Of a stretch of DNA of 47,886 nt, positions 13,481-23,979 are shown in pieces. The notes beneath the pieces were generated by a model. It saw only the letters and a program-made list of their open reading frames with translations. It searched no databases and was not told where the DNA came from. The DNA lies in NCBI GenBank assembly GCA_032988165.1, contig JANTQF010000269.1, forward strand, positions 1-47,886. The letters run 5' to 3'. Every line of letters begins with the position of its first letter. The stretch's first letter is position 1. The position numbers were made by a program, and so were the translations under genes. This stretch comes from Emmonsiellopsis sp. PD_33. Taxonomy: Eukaryota; Ascomycota; Eurotiomycetes; Onygenales; Ajellomycetaceae.

Positions 13481-13610
13481 TAATAATATGATTGAGGAAA
13501 TATCTTAACTAATTGAAATGAATTGAAAATCATGGATGTCATTAATTCTACTAATTAGAAGAGGAGAGGAAAACATTCTAGATTTTAAAAGTAAATAAAA
13601 ATAAACAAAC

Positions 13611-14065
13611 TAGGTGGTAAAGGGAAGTAGTTATGCTGGGTAAGCTGTTTGGGGGAAACTGCCATCTGCTTGGCAGTGCCTTCTTCTTTGGATAAACTGT
13701 TTGTCTGCCCTTCCTCATATAAAATGTCCCTGGCTTCTTCTGCCAAGTTCCTTTCGGCTCAACTCAACCGGTGGTGCAGTCTGGAGCGATTTATCTCGGA
13801 ATATTCTAAGCGCTATGAAATGCGAATATATCGTGGATTTAATTCATTAATCTGCGCCGAAGGCAGAGTACGCCAGTAACTACTAATAGAAACATAAGCA
13901 AGGAAAAAAAAACAAGAAGATCCAGCAAGGCATTGACGCTCAAACAACGTGGGCGCCAGGCCCATATCATACTACTGCTACTACTACTCATATCCCTCCG
14001 CTACAATAAACAACATGATGACCGTATCCTATCCATCTCCCAGCTAACCAAACCCCACCCCACAA
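13611..14065. other. Boundary of the AT-rich block and 3' flank of the membrane-protein gene
   Basis: Composition turns ordinary here; the first CpG lies at 13,755-13,756. The 76-codon frame at 13,649-13,879 has no motif and sits between the repeat block and a gene end. I see no supported gene. Confidence 0.5.
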
Positions 14066-14822
14066 TCAATACCCCCCCTTCCCCTCCTCCACGCCCCCCG
14101 CCCCCCTCTTCCTCTCCATCCCCACCTCCAACCACCACCCCACCGCCGCCCCAACCGTCAAAACCGCCTCAACGGCAATCAGCAAACTCATCAGCGCAAA
14201 CGACGCGCTCGTCTCCACACACAGCCGGCCAAAATGGCCCGTCGCCTCGACCAGCTCGCCATTCCGGTCCAGCCCGCCGCGGAAGCTATACCTGCAGGTC
14301 CAGGAGCGGATCGACTCGCCGATGTTGTCGCCGTTGTTGACGCGCGGGTCGGTGACGGTGGTGGTGAAGGCGATGGCGGCGATGGAGGCGATGAGCCCGC
14401 CGACGGCGACGAGGGAGATGAGGGTGTTTAGGAGGATTATGCGGGCGTGGGGCTGGATGATGGGACCGATTGTTAGTTTAAAAGGAGCTGAGTAGGGGAG
14501 GTTATTAGCTTACCGATGGGATGCATGCGACGACTAGATATGTCGAGGTCAGCGCTGCGATGACGGCGGCGGAGGCGATGAGGGCGGTGGTGGGGCGCAG
14601 ATCAAGCCCCTGCGGCCAGAGGGGGAGGCCCCATTCTCGGTACGGGATGGTTTGTTTGTAGTAGTGGAGGGAGTGGGCTTCGCAGGCGATGATTGTTATG
14701 GCGATGATGAAGATGAGGGCGGAGAGGGAGGTGCGGAGCCAGTGGAAGACTTTGTTGCGGAGGAGGTAGGCGGATTCCTCGGCGTCGGAGGCGGAGAGGG
14801 TGATGGATAAGGGGGGGGACAT
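14066..14822 (-). CDS. Four-helix membrane protein, function unknown
   Basis: Two exons, 14822-14514 and 14452-14066, give 231 residues. The intron has a GTAAGC donor, a CTAAC branch point and a CAG acceptor. The start codon precedes MSPPLSITLSAS; no better ATG is seen upstream. Four hydrophobic segments are clear. They lie around residues 28-55 (SALIFIIAITIIA), 78-103 (two Ala/Val-rich runs ending in CIPS), 105-132 (LISLVAVGGLIASIAAI) and 185-215. The loop between helices three and four contains SWTCRYSF and RLCVETS, so two Cys may be paired outside the membrane. The C-terminus is short and basic. The topology recalls MARVEL-like or tetraspan fungal proteins, but I do not recognise the family. 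It is the first intact gene next to the repeat block. Confidence 0.75.
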
Positions 14823-16261
14823 GGTTTGCACCGTTGACGAGAGTGATATGGAGATAGATATTACAAGGAAATAGCAAGCCGCAGGCTTGAAAGAAGCAGC
14901 AATGAATGAAGAGGCACAGCCCGCCAACACAGAAGGATAGTAAAAGAGAGAAGGGAATCGACGACTGGAAAGCAAAAGGAAGAGCGGGAAACAACCCAGA
15001 TATGTTTTATTCTTGAATACTAGTATGTACAGTCCTCCCGACGCGCTGGAAGAGGTCTCGCATGCCAAAAATACTACTATCTATCTATCTACCAGGCCAT
15101 CGATTGGCCCACGGCTGACGAGCTCCGCGCATACCGCAGGACAGGCTGACACAGCAGACTCCCTGTCGCCAATCATCAGGCACGGGAGTCTGGGGGCATG
15201 AGGAAGGTGAGGAAGGTGGGGAGCTGGCGGGTAACTCGACGCTGCTGATTGGCGGGGTGTCTGCATTGACATGCGAGGTTGAAGAAACCGGGAAGGTGCA
15301 GGGGACGGGACGGCGCCAGGAACGAGGGCGTGATTGGCTGGGGCGAGAATAGGGTTGGGAAGGAGTTTGGGACGGCGGGGCGGGCCTTGCTGGGTTGGGT
15401 TAGCGCGGGCCTTGGGCTATAAATATCATCGGGTCTTGGCGCTTCGTGGAGTCTACTCATGTAGGAAGGATTGGGATTGGGTGATGGAGGGAGGGGCAGG
15501 AGATGGGAGTGTCAGTTGTCTCTGCTTATTAAGTTACACCAGCATCCAACTCTGTTGATTTCCTCCATCAATCAATCAATCAATAGCCTTGCAGTGCCAG
15601 TCACACGGACCACATAATTACACCACAACCACAGTCAGTTACCCGCCCTCCCCCTTACCCTCTCACTTTACCCAACCCACTCACTCGCTTAGACAGTGTG
15701 AGTGGAGTTCTCTCGCGGTTGATGGTCGGATTTCTACTGGGCGGGTGCGGGAGGAGAGTACTGTAGATGGATGGATGGGGAGACATTCATGGTGGCAGGG
15801 GTTGAGTTTCAGTAGTGATGGTTATAGCCTACGCAGCATGTTGTTGTCATGGATAGGGGCATGGAGCGGAAATCCCCCGCGCGTAGAGGGTATGTATCCG
15901 GGATAGGACAGGGCACGGCACGGCAGGCCATTGGGTTATCGGGGGAATATAAAATCCTGCAAATCTAGAATATGTATAATCGATATCTCGTGAATGCGGG
16001 CTATTGTATTTCCAAGTGCGAATCCAGTCGAATGCGGATAGCCCTCCCAAGAAACAGAACCATCCCATTTCCACAGGGGGAAAAAAGCTAACGCCGTCCA
16101 ACTCCAACCATAGAGGTATTACCCCTTGCCAAACTCCTAGACAAAACCCGTAAAAGCAAACCCTCCACCCTCACTTCCTGCCATGATCGCCCAGCCAGAA
16201 GAACACCCCCTAAACCCCGGCCCATCAGGAGAAACACCCCCATCGACAAAATGAGTCTATA
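14823..16261. other. Intergenic region, no supported gene
   Basis: This is the upstream region of the membrane-protein gene and the 3' flank of the Mtw1 gene. It contains an ATCA repeat at about 15,566-15,584 and a TATAAAT word near 15,418 with no gene placed to use it. The open frames here have no motif and uneven composition. Confidence 0.55.
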
Positions 16262-17383
16262 TCAACCCTCCTCCCCCAACATCCCCACCACACTCTCCAA
16301 CGCCTGCGCCTCCTTCCCCCCCACCCGCCTCCCACCAACAACCCCCCGCCCATCCTCCCCGCCCACCTCCCCATTCCGCTCCAGATGCATCCGCGTGCGG
16401 CTCTCAATATACTCCCTCCTTTCCTCCCGCTTCGCATCGAGCTCCATCCGCCCCGCAGGCCCGGGCAGGCTGGTTAACTTGGGCCGCAGCTGGGCAAGCA
16501 TCGCGCGCAGCGCGGGCAGCTGCGAGAGGATGAAGGTCGTGCTGGTGGTTATGGGGTTGTGCGAGGGGTCTGTGTCGTCGCCTATTCGTAGGCGTTTGGC
16601 GGTGGGGTCGGAGACGAGGAAGGAAAGGTCGGGCGCGTCTGGGGTCGGGGTCGGGGTCGGGGTCGGGTGGGCGGTGGCTGGTTTTGGTGGGGGTGAGGAG
16701 GAGGATGCGGGTGGTGGGTTTGAGAGGATTGTGCGGAGTTGGGCGATTATGGCTTCGTTGCGGGCGGACTCGTCGGCTAGGCGGCGGTGGAGTTTGCGGG
16801 TCTCGTGTAGCTTTTTGCGTTGGAGGGTTATGGAGTCTGGGGTTGGGGCGTTGGCGGGGAGGGGGCCGAGGGGGAGGTTCTGTATGGGATTGTTAGAGCT
16901 GTTAACATACATTCATTCAATGCGCGTGTAAAGTTAAGTATGTGTAAATTACTCACCTCATAATGGCCCAACCTCACCCACGCAATCAGATCCTCCGGCA
17001 CCGTCAAAATATTCCGCAGCACGTAAATCTCAAACTTATCAAACGCCTTATCGACCGTGGCCTCCAGCAGCGTCTCGAGCTGATGGAGCCCGTTCTCTAT
17101 CTCCAGCTTGGCCTCTGGGTACTGGATATTCCCGTCATCGTCTGTATCGGGGATTGTATCGGTGCCGTGCGAGAAACCGAGCCGCTCTGGCGGCGCGTTG
17201 AGCAGGCTGTCTTCAAGGCTGGAGATGGCTTGGTAGATTAGATTGTTTATCGAGTTGATGATGTCGTCGATGAGAGACTAGAAGTGGACAATTAGTATGA
17301 GGATGAGTGGGTGTTTTGGCGCGACTTACGAGGGGAGTGTAGCTGAGGTGCTCGGTGAGCAGGGAAGTTGTGGTGTCATTCAT
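16262..17383 (-). CDS. mtw1: Mis12/Mtw1 kinetochore protein (MIND complex)
   Basis: Three exons, 17383-17330, 17277-16957 and 16879-16262, give 330 residues. Both introns are GT-AG and all phases close. The N-terminus carries the Mis12 family signature: LLTEHLSYTPLSLIDDIIN, followed by SINNLIYQAISSLE. A helical region with an NILTVPEDLIAWVRLGHYE segment follows, then the second helical part with LHETRKLHRRLADESARNEA. Mtw1 is the core of the four-protein MIND/Mis12 complex, which links the inner kinetochore (CENP-C) to the Ndc80 complex on nuclear chromosomes. Length fits the family. The low-complexity TPTPTPTP stretch near residue 200 is encoded by a GGGGTC microsatellite at about 16,641-16,670. 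The cupredoxin gene lies upstream on the same strand. Confidence 0.92.
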
Positions 17384-17960
17384 TATGGCTGGAGAGGTGG
17401 ATATGCAGGCATTATTCAAGAGACAACTGTAAGCTTAGTACCTTGAAGCAATGTGCAGCATATCTCTCACTCTCTGCGCGTGCTGCGAAATTGATATCCG
17501 CGTCGATGTTTGTCGTGTTTGGTGGTGGGGGGTTGGTGTTCCGCTTTCGTCAGGTTTGCCGAGCACAGAAATCGCTAGTCTTGCCTGATACGGAACCCCT
17601 AACCGCTCGTCATTTTGTCCACTGGAAGAACATTGCAGAGAACGAGCAACTCAATAGTATTTATCTCGCTATTATTTCAGTGCTCTATATAAACACACGC
17701 CTTGGTGTAACTCCCAGATATAAAAAACAAAAAAACAAAAAAGAAAGTTTGGCTCAGAGGCCATTTGCAGACCAGCCAGCAGGTATGAACAGCCCGACGA
17801 GCAAATAGAAAACAAAAACGTGATCCCGACGATAACAATAAATAATGGATATTGACACCAGGGAAGAAAATAGGATTAATCGGAAACAACGAAATGCCGC
17901 TCCTCCACACTCGATATCATAACCCCTCCGCTCCCGCTACGTCAATATTTGCCCATCCGT
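17384..17960. other. Upstream region of the Mtw1 gene
   Basis: This is 577 bp between the cupredoxin stop and the Mtw1 start, so it holds the cupredoxin 3' flank and the Mtw1 promoter. The 146-codon plus-strand frame in it has no known motif. No clear TATA box or cell-cycle box is visible. Confidence 0.5.
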
Positions 17961-18828
17961 TTACAGACCGAAAATCGCAAACGATGCGATTAATAGCCCG
18001 GAAAGACCAGCGGCGTTTGACATCTGTCTTGGTGCCGCGTTGATTGTGGCTTGGAGTGGCCCGCTCTGGGGTGGGGTTGCGCTTCCAGCCGCAACAGTGG
18101 ATGGCGCAGAGGTACTAGATGGCAGAGCTCCAGATACAGATGAGGCACTGGAGCTAGATCCACCGGAGCCAGCGCCAGCACCAGAGCCACCGCCGGAACC
18201 ACCGCCGGAACCGGGGCTGCTAGACATAGCAGCAGATCGGAAAGTCTCGATGTCCTTGCCGGCAGCCGCAGGACTAGAGTGGAGAAATTAGAACAGTTTC
18301 GGCAGAGCAGCGCGGGTAAGCTTACGGGTTGATAACCATGACCATCCCGTTCTGGCAGTGAGGCTGCTGGCCACAGAATAGCCAGATGGGGTTCGTATCG
18401 TTCACCATCATCGTGAACACGGGCATATCTGTGGCATCAGCTGCCACTGGCAGGAAGCCCGACCTGACACCAGTCATATTGGCCATGGTCTGGCTGATTG
18501 GGGCGCATGGTTGATCAAAAGTCGACTGCGAGACGGAGTGGTTCTGCGCGGAATGATTAGCTCAGGTCCCCTTTCGTAAATACATGGTAGTAATTCCTAC
18601 CTTTGGGTGGAATTGGAATTGGACCATCGAGCCAGGATCGACCTGGAGAGAGTCTGGGAAGAATCGATTGTTGCCTTCTGCATCACCAACTTGAACGGTA
18701 TGAACCATCACCATGCCTTCCGGGGCCTGCCGCTTTGCTACGGCCCGCTTGACAACTCCGCCTTCAAACTGTGCCTGAATCCCGCTCGCCAAAAGCACAG
18801 TTGATGCCAATACTCCTTTGAACAGCAT
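17961..18828 (-). CDS. GPI-anchored extracellular cupredoxin (serine-rich)
   Basis: Three exons, 18828-18601, 18543-18326 and 18273-17961, give 252 residues. A signal peptide (MLFKGVLASTVLLASGIQA) is followed by a KR site. The plastocyanin-like fold spans about residues 40-150. The expected type 1 copper ligands are present: His78 (in PKNHSV), Cys133, His138 and Met143 in FCGQQPHCQNGM. Cys89 and Cys139 probably form a disulphide. A Gly/Ser-rich stalk follows, then a hydrophobic tail (LSGLLIASFAIFGL) that fits a GPI signal. Such proteins sit on the fungal cell surface. Some bind copper, but their physiological role is mostly unknown. The pyrimidine-rich stretch on the coding strand at about 18,930-19,080 is a typical fungal promoter or leader feature. 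Confidence 0.85.
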
Positions 18829-20244
18829 TTTGTAGGTATTGTATATTTTCGCTGGAAGGAATGCGCCGGTACTGCTAGCAAGGAGCAAAATAGTTAAAAG
18901 TAATGGAAATAAAACAAGCGACTAGCGCTGTATATCGTTTGAAGCGAATGAGTAAAGGTAGATAAAAGAAAAATGGAAAAGAAAACCCAAAATAGAGAGA
19001 AAAGAAATATAAAGAGCAAAACTGTTTTCTCCCAGAGATGAAAGAAAAAAAGGGAAGAAGGAAAGTAGGGAACGGAGGGGAGGTATACATTTAAGGCGCG
19101 CATGGGATTGCTTTCCAAGCTCCCAAATTAGGGCCATGAAGAAACCAGGGGCACATACGCAACGGGGACCTTGACGTCGCAGATTTCCGGGATAGTGTGG
19201 GTTCGGGATCTGGAAAGGTTCCAAAAATGGCATGACGCGTACCCAAAAGGGATACAGAAACCAGAATCATGGTGCTTTTGGGGTTAGAGCCCAAGCCATC
19301 GACACAGTTGATGTCACAGCTCCAGTTATCCCTGCTGCTGAAATGCGGGAGGAATATCAGAGCGCGAGGTAGCCCAGGGACTGGATGGAGAGAGCGGCTA
19401 ACATGTCACCACGTCATGTGTATAGGCAGGCCAGCAAAAACGTCCATAGATGGAGCCCGTCGTCAATATCTAAACAGAATTAATATGCCAGCAGACGACC
19501 GAACTGATAGTGAATCGGCGTAGCGAGAAAATAGTCCAACCCGAACATTGGAAACCAGGAACACCATCATCATCATCAATATCCCCTTCCAAAACACCAG
19601 TCCCATCCAGTTTAGTCAGGAACAGCAACAGTCCCATGCATGAATGAAGATGCTCTCGTGAAGCGTGGAAGGGTTTGAAGAGTGTCGCATCCCTGTTTGA
19701 GATCGGACCAGCCCTGTCATCGCCAAGCCCCGAGCATTTTGACAGTTTGTGGAGATGCGCCGGTCGGAAGCTGGGGGTCCACACTGGTTCTAGGCATGGA
19801 TTGGGGCTGGTGCTGAGCAGGAGGACGGTGATGGGAGATGTTGAGGTTGGATGGGGATGGTTTCAGAGGGATACTATGGGTTGGGTTGTGGTTGAATTGT
19901 GGTGCTCCGATTGGATGCACGTGATATCGGACTTGACCCCCGGCCCTATCGGGCCTATCCTAATTGTCAAGACAATCACGATTTTTCATTTGATTGCTCT
20001 TCTAGCTAGGAGATGGCTGCGGGATCCGGATCTATGGCTGTAACTCGAATAACAGCGTGATTTCCACCATCAATTGTCAATTCAGTGCGTCAATATATCG
20101 CTATCGAAAACGCCAATCCAAAGTATTAACCCATTGCCATCAGGTATACGATCGCGAATTCCCAAAGCGCCATATACACCCAACTCCACGATCGAACTTC
20201 GTCTCTCTTTAACAGACCCGTCCGTAGTCCCCGCCCAATCCATC
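18829..20244. other. Intergenic region, no supported gene
   Basis: The left end is a pyrimidine-rich (minus strand) leader/promoter of the cupredoxin gene at about 18,930-19,080. An ATC microsatellite lies near 19,562. The many short frames have no motif and overlap each other on both strands. The CENP-X stop lies at the right end. Confidence 0.55.
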
Positions 20245-21006
20245 TCAAAAGTCCAACACCATCTGCGGCGCCAACTTCTCCAAATCCTCAACCTGCATCA
20301 TAGTTATTCCCGAGTTAGCCCCGTATCTATTAATCCAGACCCCCCATAACATAAATCCAAAAGTAAGCCGAAAAAAGAAGCATACCTCCAAATAACTATC
20401 CAACCTCGCCTTCCCCCTCCCCGTCCCCCTCCCCCTCCCCCTCCCACCCCCACCCGCATCCTCCCCCCCCTCAGCCCTCTCATACGCAGCCCTAGCCAAC
20501 GCCTCCCTGACAAAAATATCCACATACTTCGCCACAACGCGATTGGCATCCTTGGCAATCTTCGTCTTCCCGTCGGAGAAATGGTGGTGGAGTAAAGTAG
20601 TCAGTAGCTTGGGCGGGATCATGGGGTCGGAGGAGTCGAGTTCCTCGCGCGGGTCGAGGGGGGGAGGCGTCGCGTTGGTGATTTCGGCGAGGATGTAGTC
20701 GGGTTCCGGGGTGGGGGAGCCGGAGCGGGAGGGGGAGGGTTGGGAAATGACGGAGGAGGATGGGGAGGATGTGGGTGTGGGTGACGCTGGGGGTGGGGTG
20801 CGGGAGACGCGGATGGTAGTGGCTGTTGTTTGTTTCCGTCGGGATGTGGAGGGCTGGGGTGTGGGTTTCGATTTGCCCTTTGATAGTACCGATGCGGATG
20901 CGGATGTTGACGATGCTGGCTTGGAGGCTCCGGCCCCGCGGGGGCGGGGAGGGTTGAATGGCGGGCGCTTCCGCTTGGGTAGGGTGGTAGGTCGTTCGGT
21001 TGGCAT
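20245..21006 (-). CDS. CENP-X / Mhf2 histone-fold protein
   Basis: Two exons, 21006-20386 and 20292-20245, give 222 residues. The first 110 residues are a disordered Pro/Ser/Lys-rich tail. The histone fold follows with IPPKLLTTLLHHHFSDG, KIAKDANRVVAKYVDIFV, REALARAAYERAE and, across the intron, LEVEDLEKLAPQMVLDF. This is the CENP-X signature including the conserved C-terminus. CENP-X pairs with CENP-S, both in the inner kinetochore (CENP-T-W-S-X) and as the MHF complex that assists the FANCM/Mph1 helicase at stalled forks. An unusual Gly/Arg-rich insert (GGGGRGRGRGTGRG) sits between helix two and the last helix. The protein is longer than the human one (about 80 residues) because of the tail and this insert. 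Confidence 0.9.
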   Translation of the reverse strand: MPTERPTTLPKRKRPPFNPPRPRGAGASKPASSTSASASVLSKGKSKPTPQPSTSRRKQTTATTIRVSRTPPPASPTPTSSPSSSVISQPSPSRSGSPTPEPDYILAEITNATPPPLDPREELDSSDPMIPPKLLTTLLHHHFSDGKTKIAKDANRVVAKYVDIFVREALARAAYERAEGGEDAGGGGRGRGRGTGRGKARLDSYLEVCFFFRLTFGFMLWGVWINRYGANSGITMMQVEDLEKLAPQMVLDF

Positions 21007-21458
21007 TGTGGGGGTGAGCAGTCGAATATGCCTGTGTAGAGGTAGGTATTTACGGGGAGAGCATTGAGTTAACGGAATTGCCTGTGTTGGATCTGTTGAT
21101 GACAGAAAGACGCGTCCGGCGCGTCTGCTGGCAGCGAGCAGTTAAACGAAAACACGTGACTCCATACTCAGACCTAGGTCGGGAGCCGTGGACAGATGGT
21201 GGACAGATGGTGGACAGGAAAGGATTGCAATTAGAACTTGAATAGTTACAATAGTTGGCTGCCTTTAGTTTATTTATTTACCGCAAATCACCAGTGTAAA
21301 TTCCGCGAACCCCTTCCTAATGAGCGGTTACTTGTGGTAAAACTTGAAACATAATCGCAAGACATCCAAGTGGCTTCTCGGCGCAGATTATTTCAAAAAT
21401 CAACAAAACTCCAGTTCTCCCCGGTGAAACAGACAACCACAACCCCTCCCGCCACCCC
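21007..21458 (-). promoter_or_regulatory. CENP-X promoter with MCB-like and CACGTG boxes
   Basis: ACGCGT at 21110-21115 is 104 bp before the CENP-X start and has the sequence of the MluI cell-cycle box bound by MBF in yeasts. CACGTG at 21153-21158, followed by AC, gives the Cbf1-type word GTCACGTG on the minus strand. A short tandem repeat (unit TGGACAGATGG, about 2.6 copies) lies at 21,189-21,217. The assignment to factors is by consensus only. Confidence 0.45.
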
Positions 21459-22686
21459 TCAGTTTCGGTGCTTAGGTCCCCCAGTCAGGCGGAAAGGTCC
21501 CTCAGTCGAGTCGATCGAACTCGACCGTTTTCGCTTCGAGGGAGCGACTTCCGTACTAGTGAAAGTAGGTTTGGGAGTACGAAAGAACTCGCGTTCCGGG
21601 CCGCCGAGTGGTTTACTCACCATGTAACGTAAGAACAAATCAAGCTGATCTTTGGCTTCGGCGTTGGTCATGAAACTAAAGCAGTCTGTATAGTGCACAT
21701 GCAGGATTCCCGAACATTCGAAATGTGCCACGATGAGACGTCCGTGTTGAGGCCCGAAAAGAGATATGACTAGCACCTATTGTGACGAAGAAAAAAAGAT
21801 TAGCCAAGTCTTGCAAGTACTGCTGGGCGATGAATGGCATAGGACGGAATCAGCTTACCGGGAACAGGGTCGTATCACGGAATTCATCTTGCTCCATGCG
21901 GTTGAAAATTGCCTGAACGGCGTTGGCTAGTTCACCAACAAGCAACCGGTCGTTCTTCCCGTTAGCACCATGCAGGGTGATAAGCATGAGATGCGGGAAA
22001 TGAGGATCAACTTTGCCACTGGCAGGGTCTGCTATGTACTCATAGAGTCCGTTGGTTTTCCAGTCCGGCATGCCAGTTGGTGAGTAGGGCCCGTTAATAA
22101 GTCCACTTCTGGGATTAAACGGATGGTCGTTGCTAAATTCCCAGGGTCAGTTTCAGTAAACTCCTCCTCCCTCGTAAGACACCCGGTAACAAATAAATAA
22201 TATTCTTTGGACTCACCCGAAAGCCTTCCAATTTTCTAGTTCATATAAGCCCAACATAGAGGGCACCCTGATAACATGAAAGAGCTGGGAGTCAAGAAAA
22301 CAGTCGATACAGTGTGCCCTGTTGTAAGGATTCCTCTCATCTCCAGGTCCAAATTCAGCCAAACGCGGGGATTCCGAGTCCTCGTCTTCCTCACTGTATT
22401 CTTCAACCGGATGTTGCTGTAGCTTGTCACGGGAGAGGGGCAGGAAAAAGGAGTCGTTGGAGTTCAAATCGGTCTCGTCCTTTGGATCCCACTTGAATAG
22501 TTTCACTTTGAATGGTTCAAGGTCGGATTCTCCCAGGTAGGGGTTCCCCTCGTAGTTGCCTAAGAAGTCGAGCAGTTTTGTTCCGGTCTTCCGGTATCGG
22601 CCTCTTATTTTTGCGCGACGGGCCTTGACTGTTGTCAGTCCTGGGTCCAAAGGGGCTGTTGACTTTGCGTTGCGGGTGGACGGCAT
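21459..22686 (-). CDS. Conserved-looking protein of unknown function
   Basis: Three exons, 22686-22217, 22132-21859 and 21776-21459, give 353 residues with all phases closed. The ATG at 22686 (MPSTRNAKS) is the first Met codon; the frame upstream has no ATG. The basic N-terminus (KARRAKIRGRYRKTGTKLLDFL) is followed by an acidic patch (EEYSEEDEDSESPR). Next is a mixed region with CIDCFLDSQLFHVIRVPSM and then an alpha/beta-looking region (HFPHLMLITLHGANGKNDRLLVGEL cut at the obvious strand; then VLVISLFGPQHGRL). The tail is basic and Ser-rich (PSKRKRSSS). There is no signal peptide or membrane helix. I do not recognise the family. The basic ends suggest nuclear location, which is an inference. 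Confidence 0.75.
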
Positions 22687-23979
22687 GGCTGCAGGGTAGA
22701 CAGGCAAGATGGATGGGGATGGACGGAGAGTAGATAGGTGGAGGATGGGTGAAGAAATGCGGGAGGCGAAGGATGCTGTGACGGTTATGTAGTAACTATC
22801 CTAGGCAACACACAAGACTGAGGCATAACTACGTCAGATTTACAAACAAACTCTTTTCTACAGTTCTTTATTGGCGCAGCAGTCTCCAGGTGTTCCCCGG
22901 GCCCATGGTTAAACCTACAGTCCTACGCCCCCACATGGTCAAAGGGAATCCAGGGATCTGTCAAGCTAGCTAGTTAATTAGTAGTATGTACACTGGATGT
23001 ACAATGCCGTGAAGAAGCGATGTCTCTCATTTCAGTAAATCCTCTGTTTTCTTTCAGATACGCGCAGGTTGCCGCACCCGGCTTTGCACAGCTGGCATCT
23101 TCGTCCTTTTGTTATCTTTCAAACAGGAATTGATGCAAATGACCGCATTGATTGGGATCGAAAGAAACACTAAAATTAGTGTTGAACTAGTCAGCTTAGT
23201 TCCCGAGGTCCACACGAAACATTAAACTACTAACTATCGTTAAACTAGTTAACCTAATCTACAAAGATCTGCATAGTACTCCAGGCAAAACCTCTTCTGG
23301 TAGGCAGTTAGTAAGTATTGTAGATGTCATTCCGCAATGTTATTTTTCGGTACTGATTATTCCGAGTAACTACCTCCTCCCTCAACAGCTCGCTTATTCT
23401 GGCTAGTAACTAGCTAGTAGTTATTCTTAATACCCCCTCCTCCGGCCGGAGTGGATCTGTAGTTGGGAATAAAAGAACTTGAACAAATATTGGAAAAACC
23501 GTTTGCAAAAGCGGAGTTCATGCATGCAGCAGGTAGTTAACTAACTACCATAGGCTGGGAGATAAAAAACAAACAACCAGATGACTTTAATGATGGGAAC
23601 AGTACAGAGTCAGATAATTCTTTCTTTAACCAACCTTGGAAACCACTTGAACCTCAAAGAATCAACGTGGATTAGTGGATCATTCCCGAACCCGTGTCTT
23701 AATTACAGAAAGGGAGTGAGACTGAAAGAAAATCAAGATCATTCCCGAACGAACTCATGCCTTACAGAAAGGGGGGGGGGACTGAAAGAAAATCAACTGG
23801 GGACTAAGCTCCTGTAGCATGGGGGGGTTTATATAACCCTTGATGTTTCCATAACAACTCTGCAATAATCAACAGGTCCCCAAATTGCCATATTTTGCCT
23901 ACCTCCTGCACCTACTCCCCTCCGCTCTCTCGCTGTATCCGCTCAATCCACACCCCAGACCCCGACGCTGCTCGGACAA
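22687..23979. other. Intergenic region rich in ACTAGT/TTAACTA words
   Basis: No gene is supported. The stretch is AT-rich with repeated palindromic words such as ACTAGT (23,186 and 23,244), CTAGCTAG and GTTAACTAAC. It includes a two-copy tandem repeat at 23,678-23,795. A 78-codon plus-strand frame at 23,581-23,817 is made largely of that repeat. Confidence 0.55.
23678..23795. repeat. Imperfect tandem repeat, two copies of about 59 bp
   Basis: The units begin GATCATTCCCGAAC at 23,678 and 23,737 and both contain TTACAGAAAGGG and ACTGAAAGAAAATCAA. The second copy has an expanded G run. No function can be assigned. Confidence 0.75.

Larger units (their letters stand above)
1..13610. repeat. CpG-free, AT-rich block of mutated transposable elements
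   Basis: The block holds only transposon relics and no intact gene. Reading it line by line I find no CG dinucleotide before position 13,755, although CG is frequent after that. Base composition becomes poorer in G and C towards the right, and the stretch from about 10 to 13.5 kb is the most AT-rich. Reading frames with recognisable transposon motifs are broken mostly by TAA, TAG and TGA, as expected when C becomes T in CAA, CAG and CGA codons. This fits repeat-induced point mutation or methylation-linked deamination, known in Pezizomycotina. Composition changes sharply to ordinary genic DNA near 13,610. The block could be pericentromeric, subtelomeric or an internal island; I saw no telomere repeat array. 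Confidence 0.85.

Noticed and set aside
1..13610. Telomere-proximal end
   Set aside because: Only isolated TTAGGG words are present, no array; the AT-rich block alone does not show a chromosome end.
13933..14340. 135-codon Pro/Ser-rich plus-strand frame
   Set aside because: It is antisense to the second exon and 3' flank of the membrane-protein gene and has only low-complexity composition.
15418..15428. TATAAAT box as promoter
   Set aside because: No coding region starts nearby on either strand that could use it.
16251..16931. 226-codon plus-strand frame
   Set aside because: It is antisense to the last Mtw1 exon, whose protein has a clear family signature.
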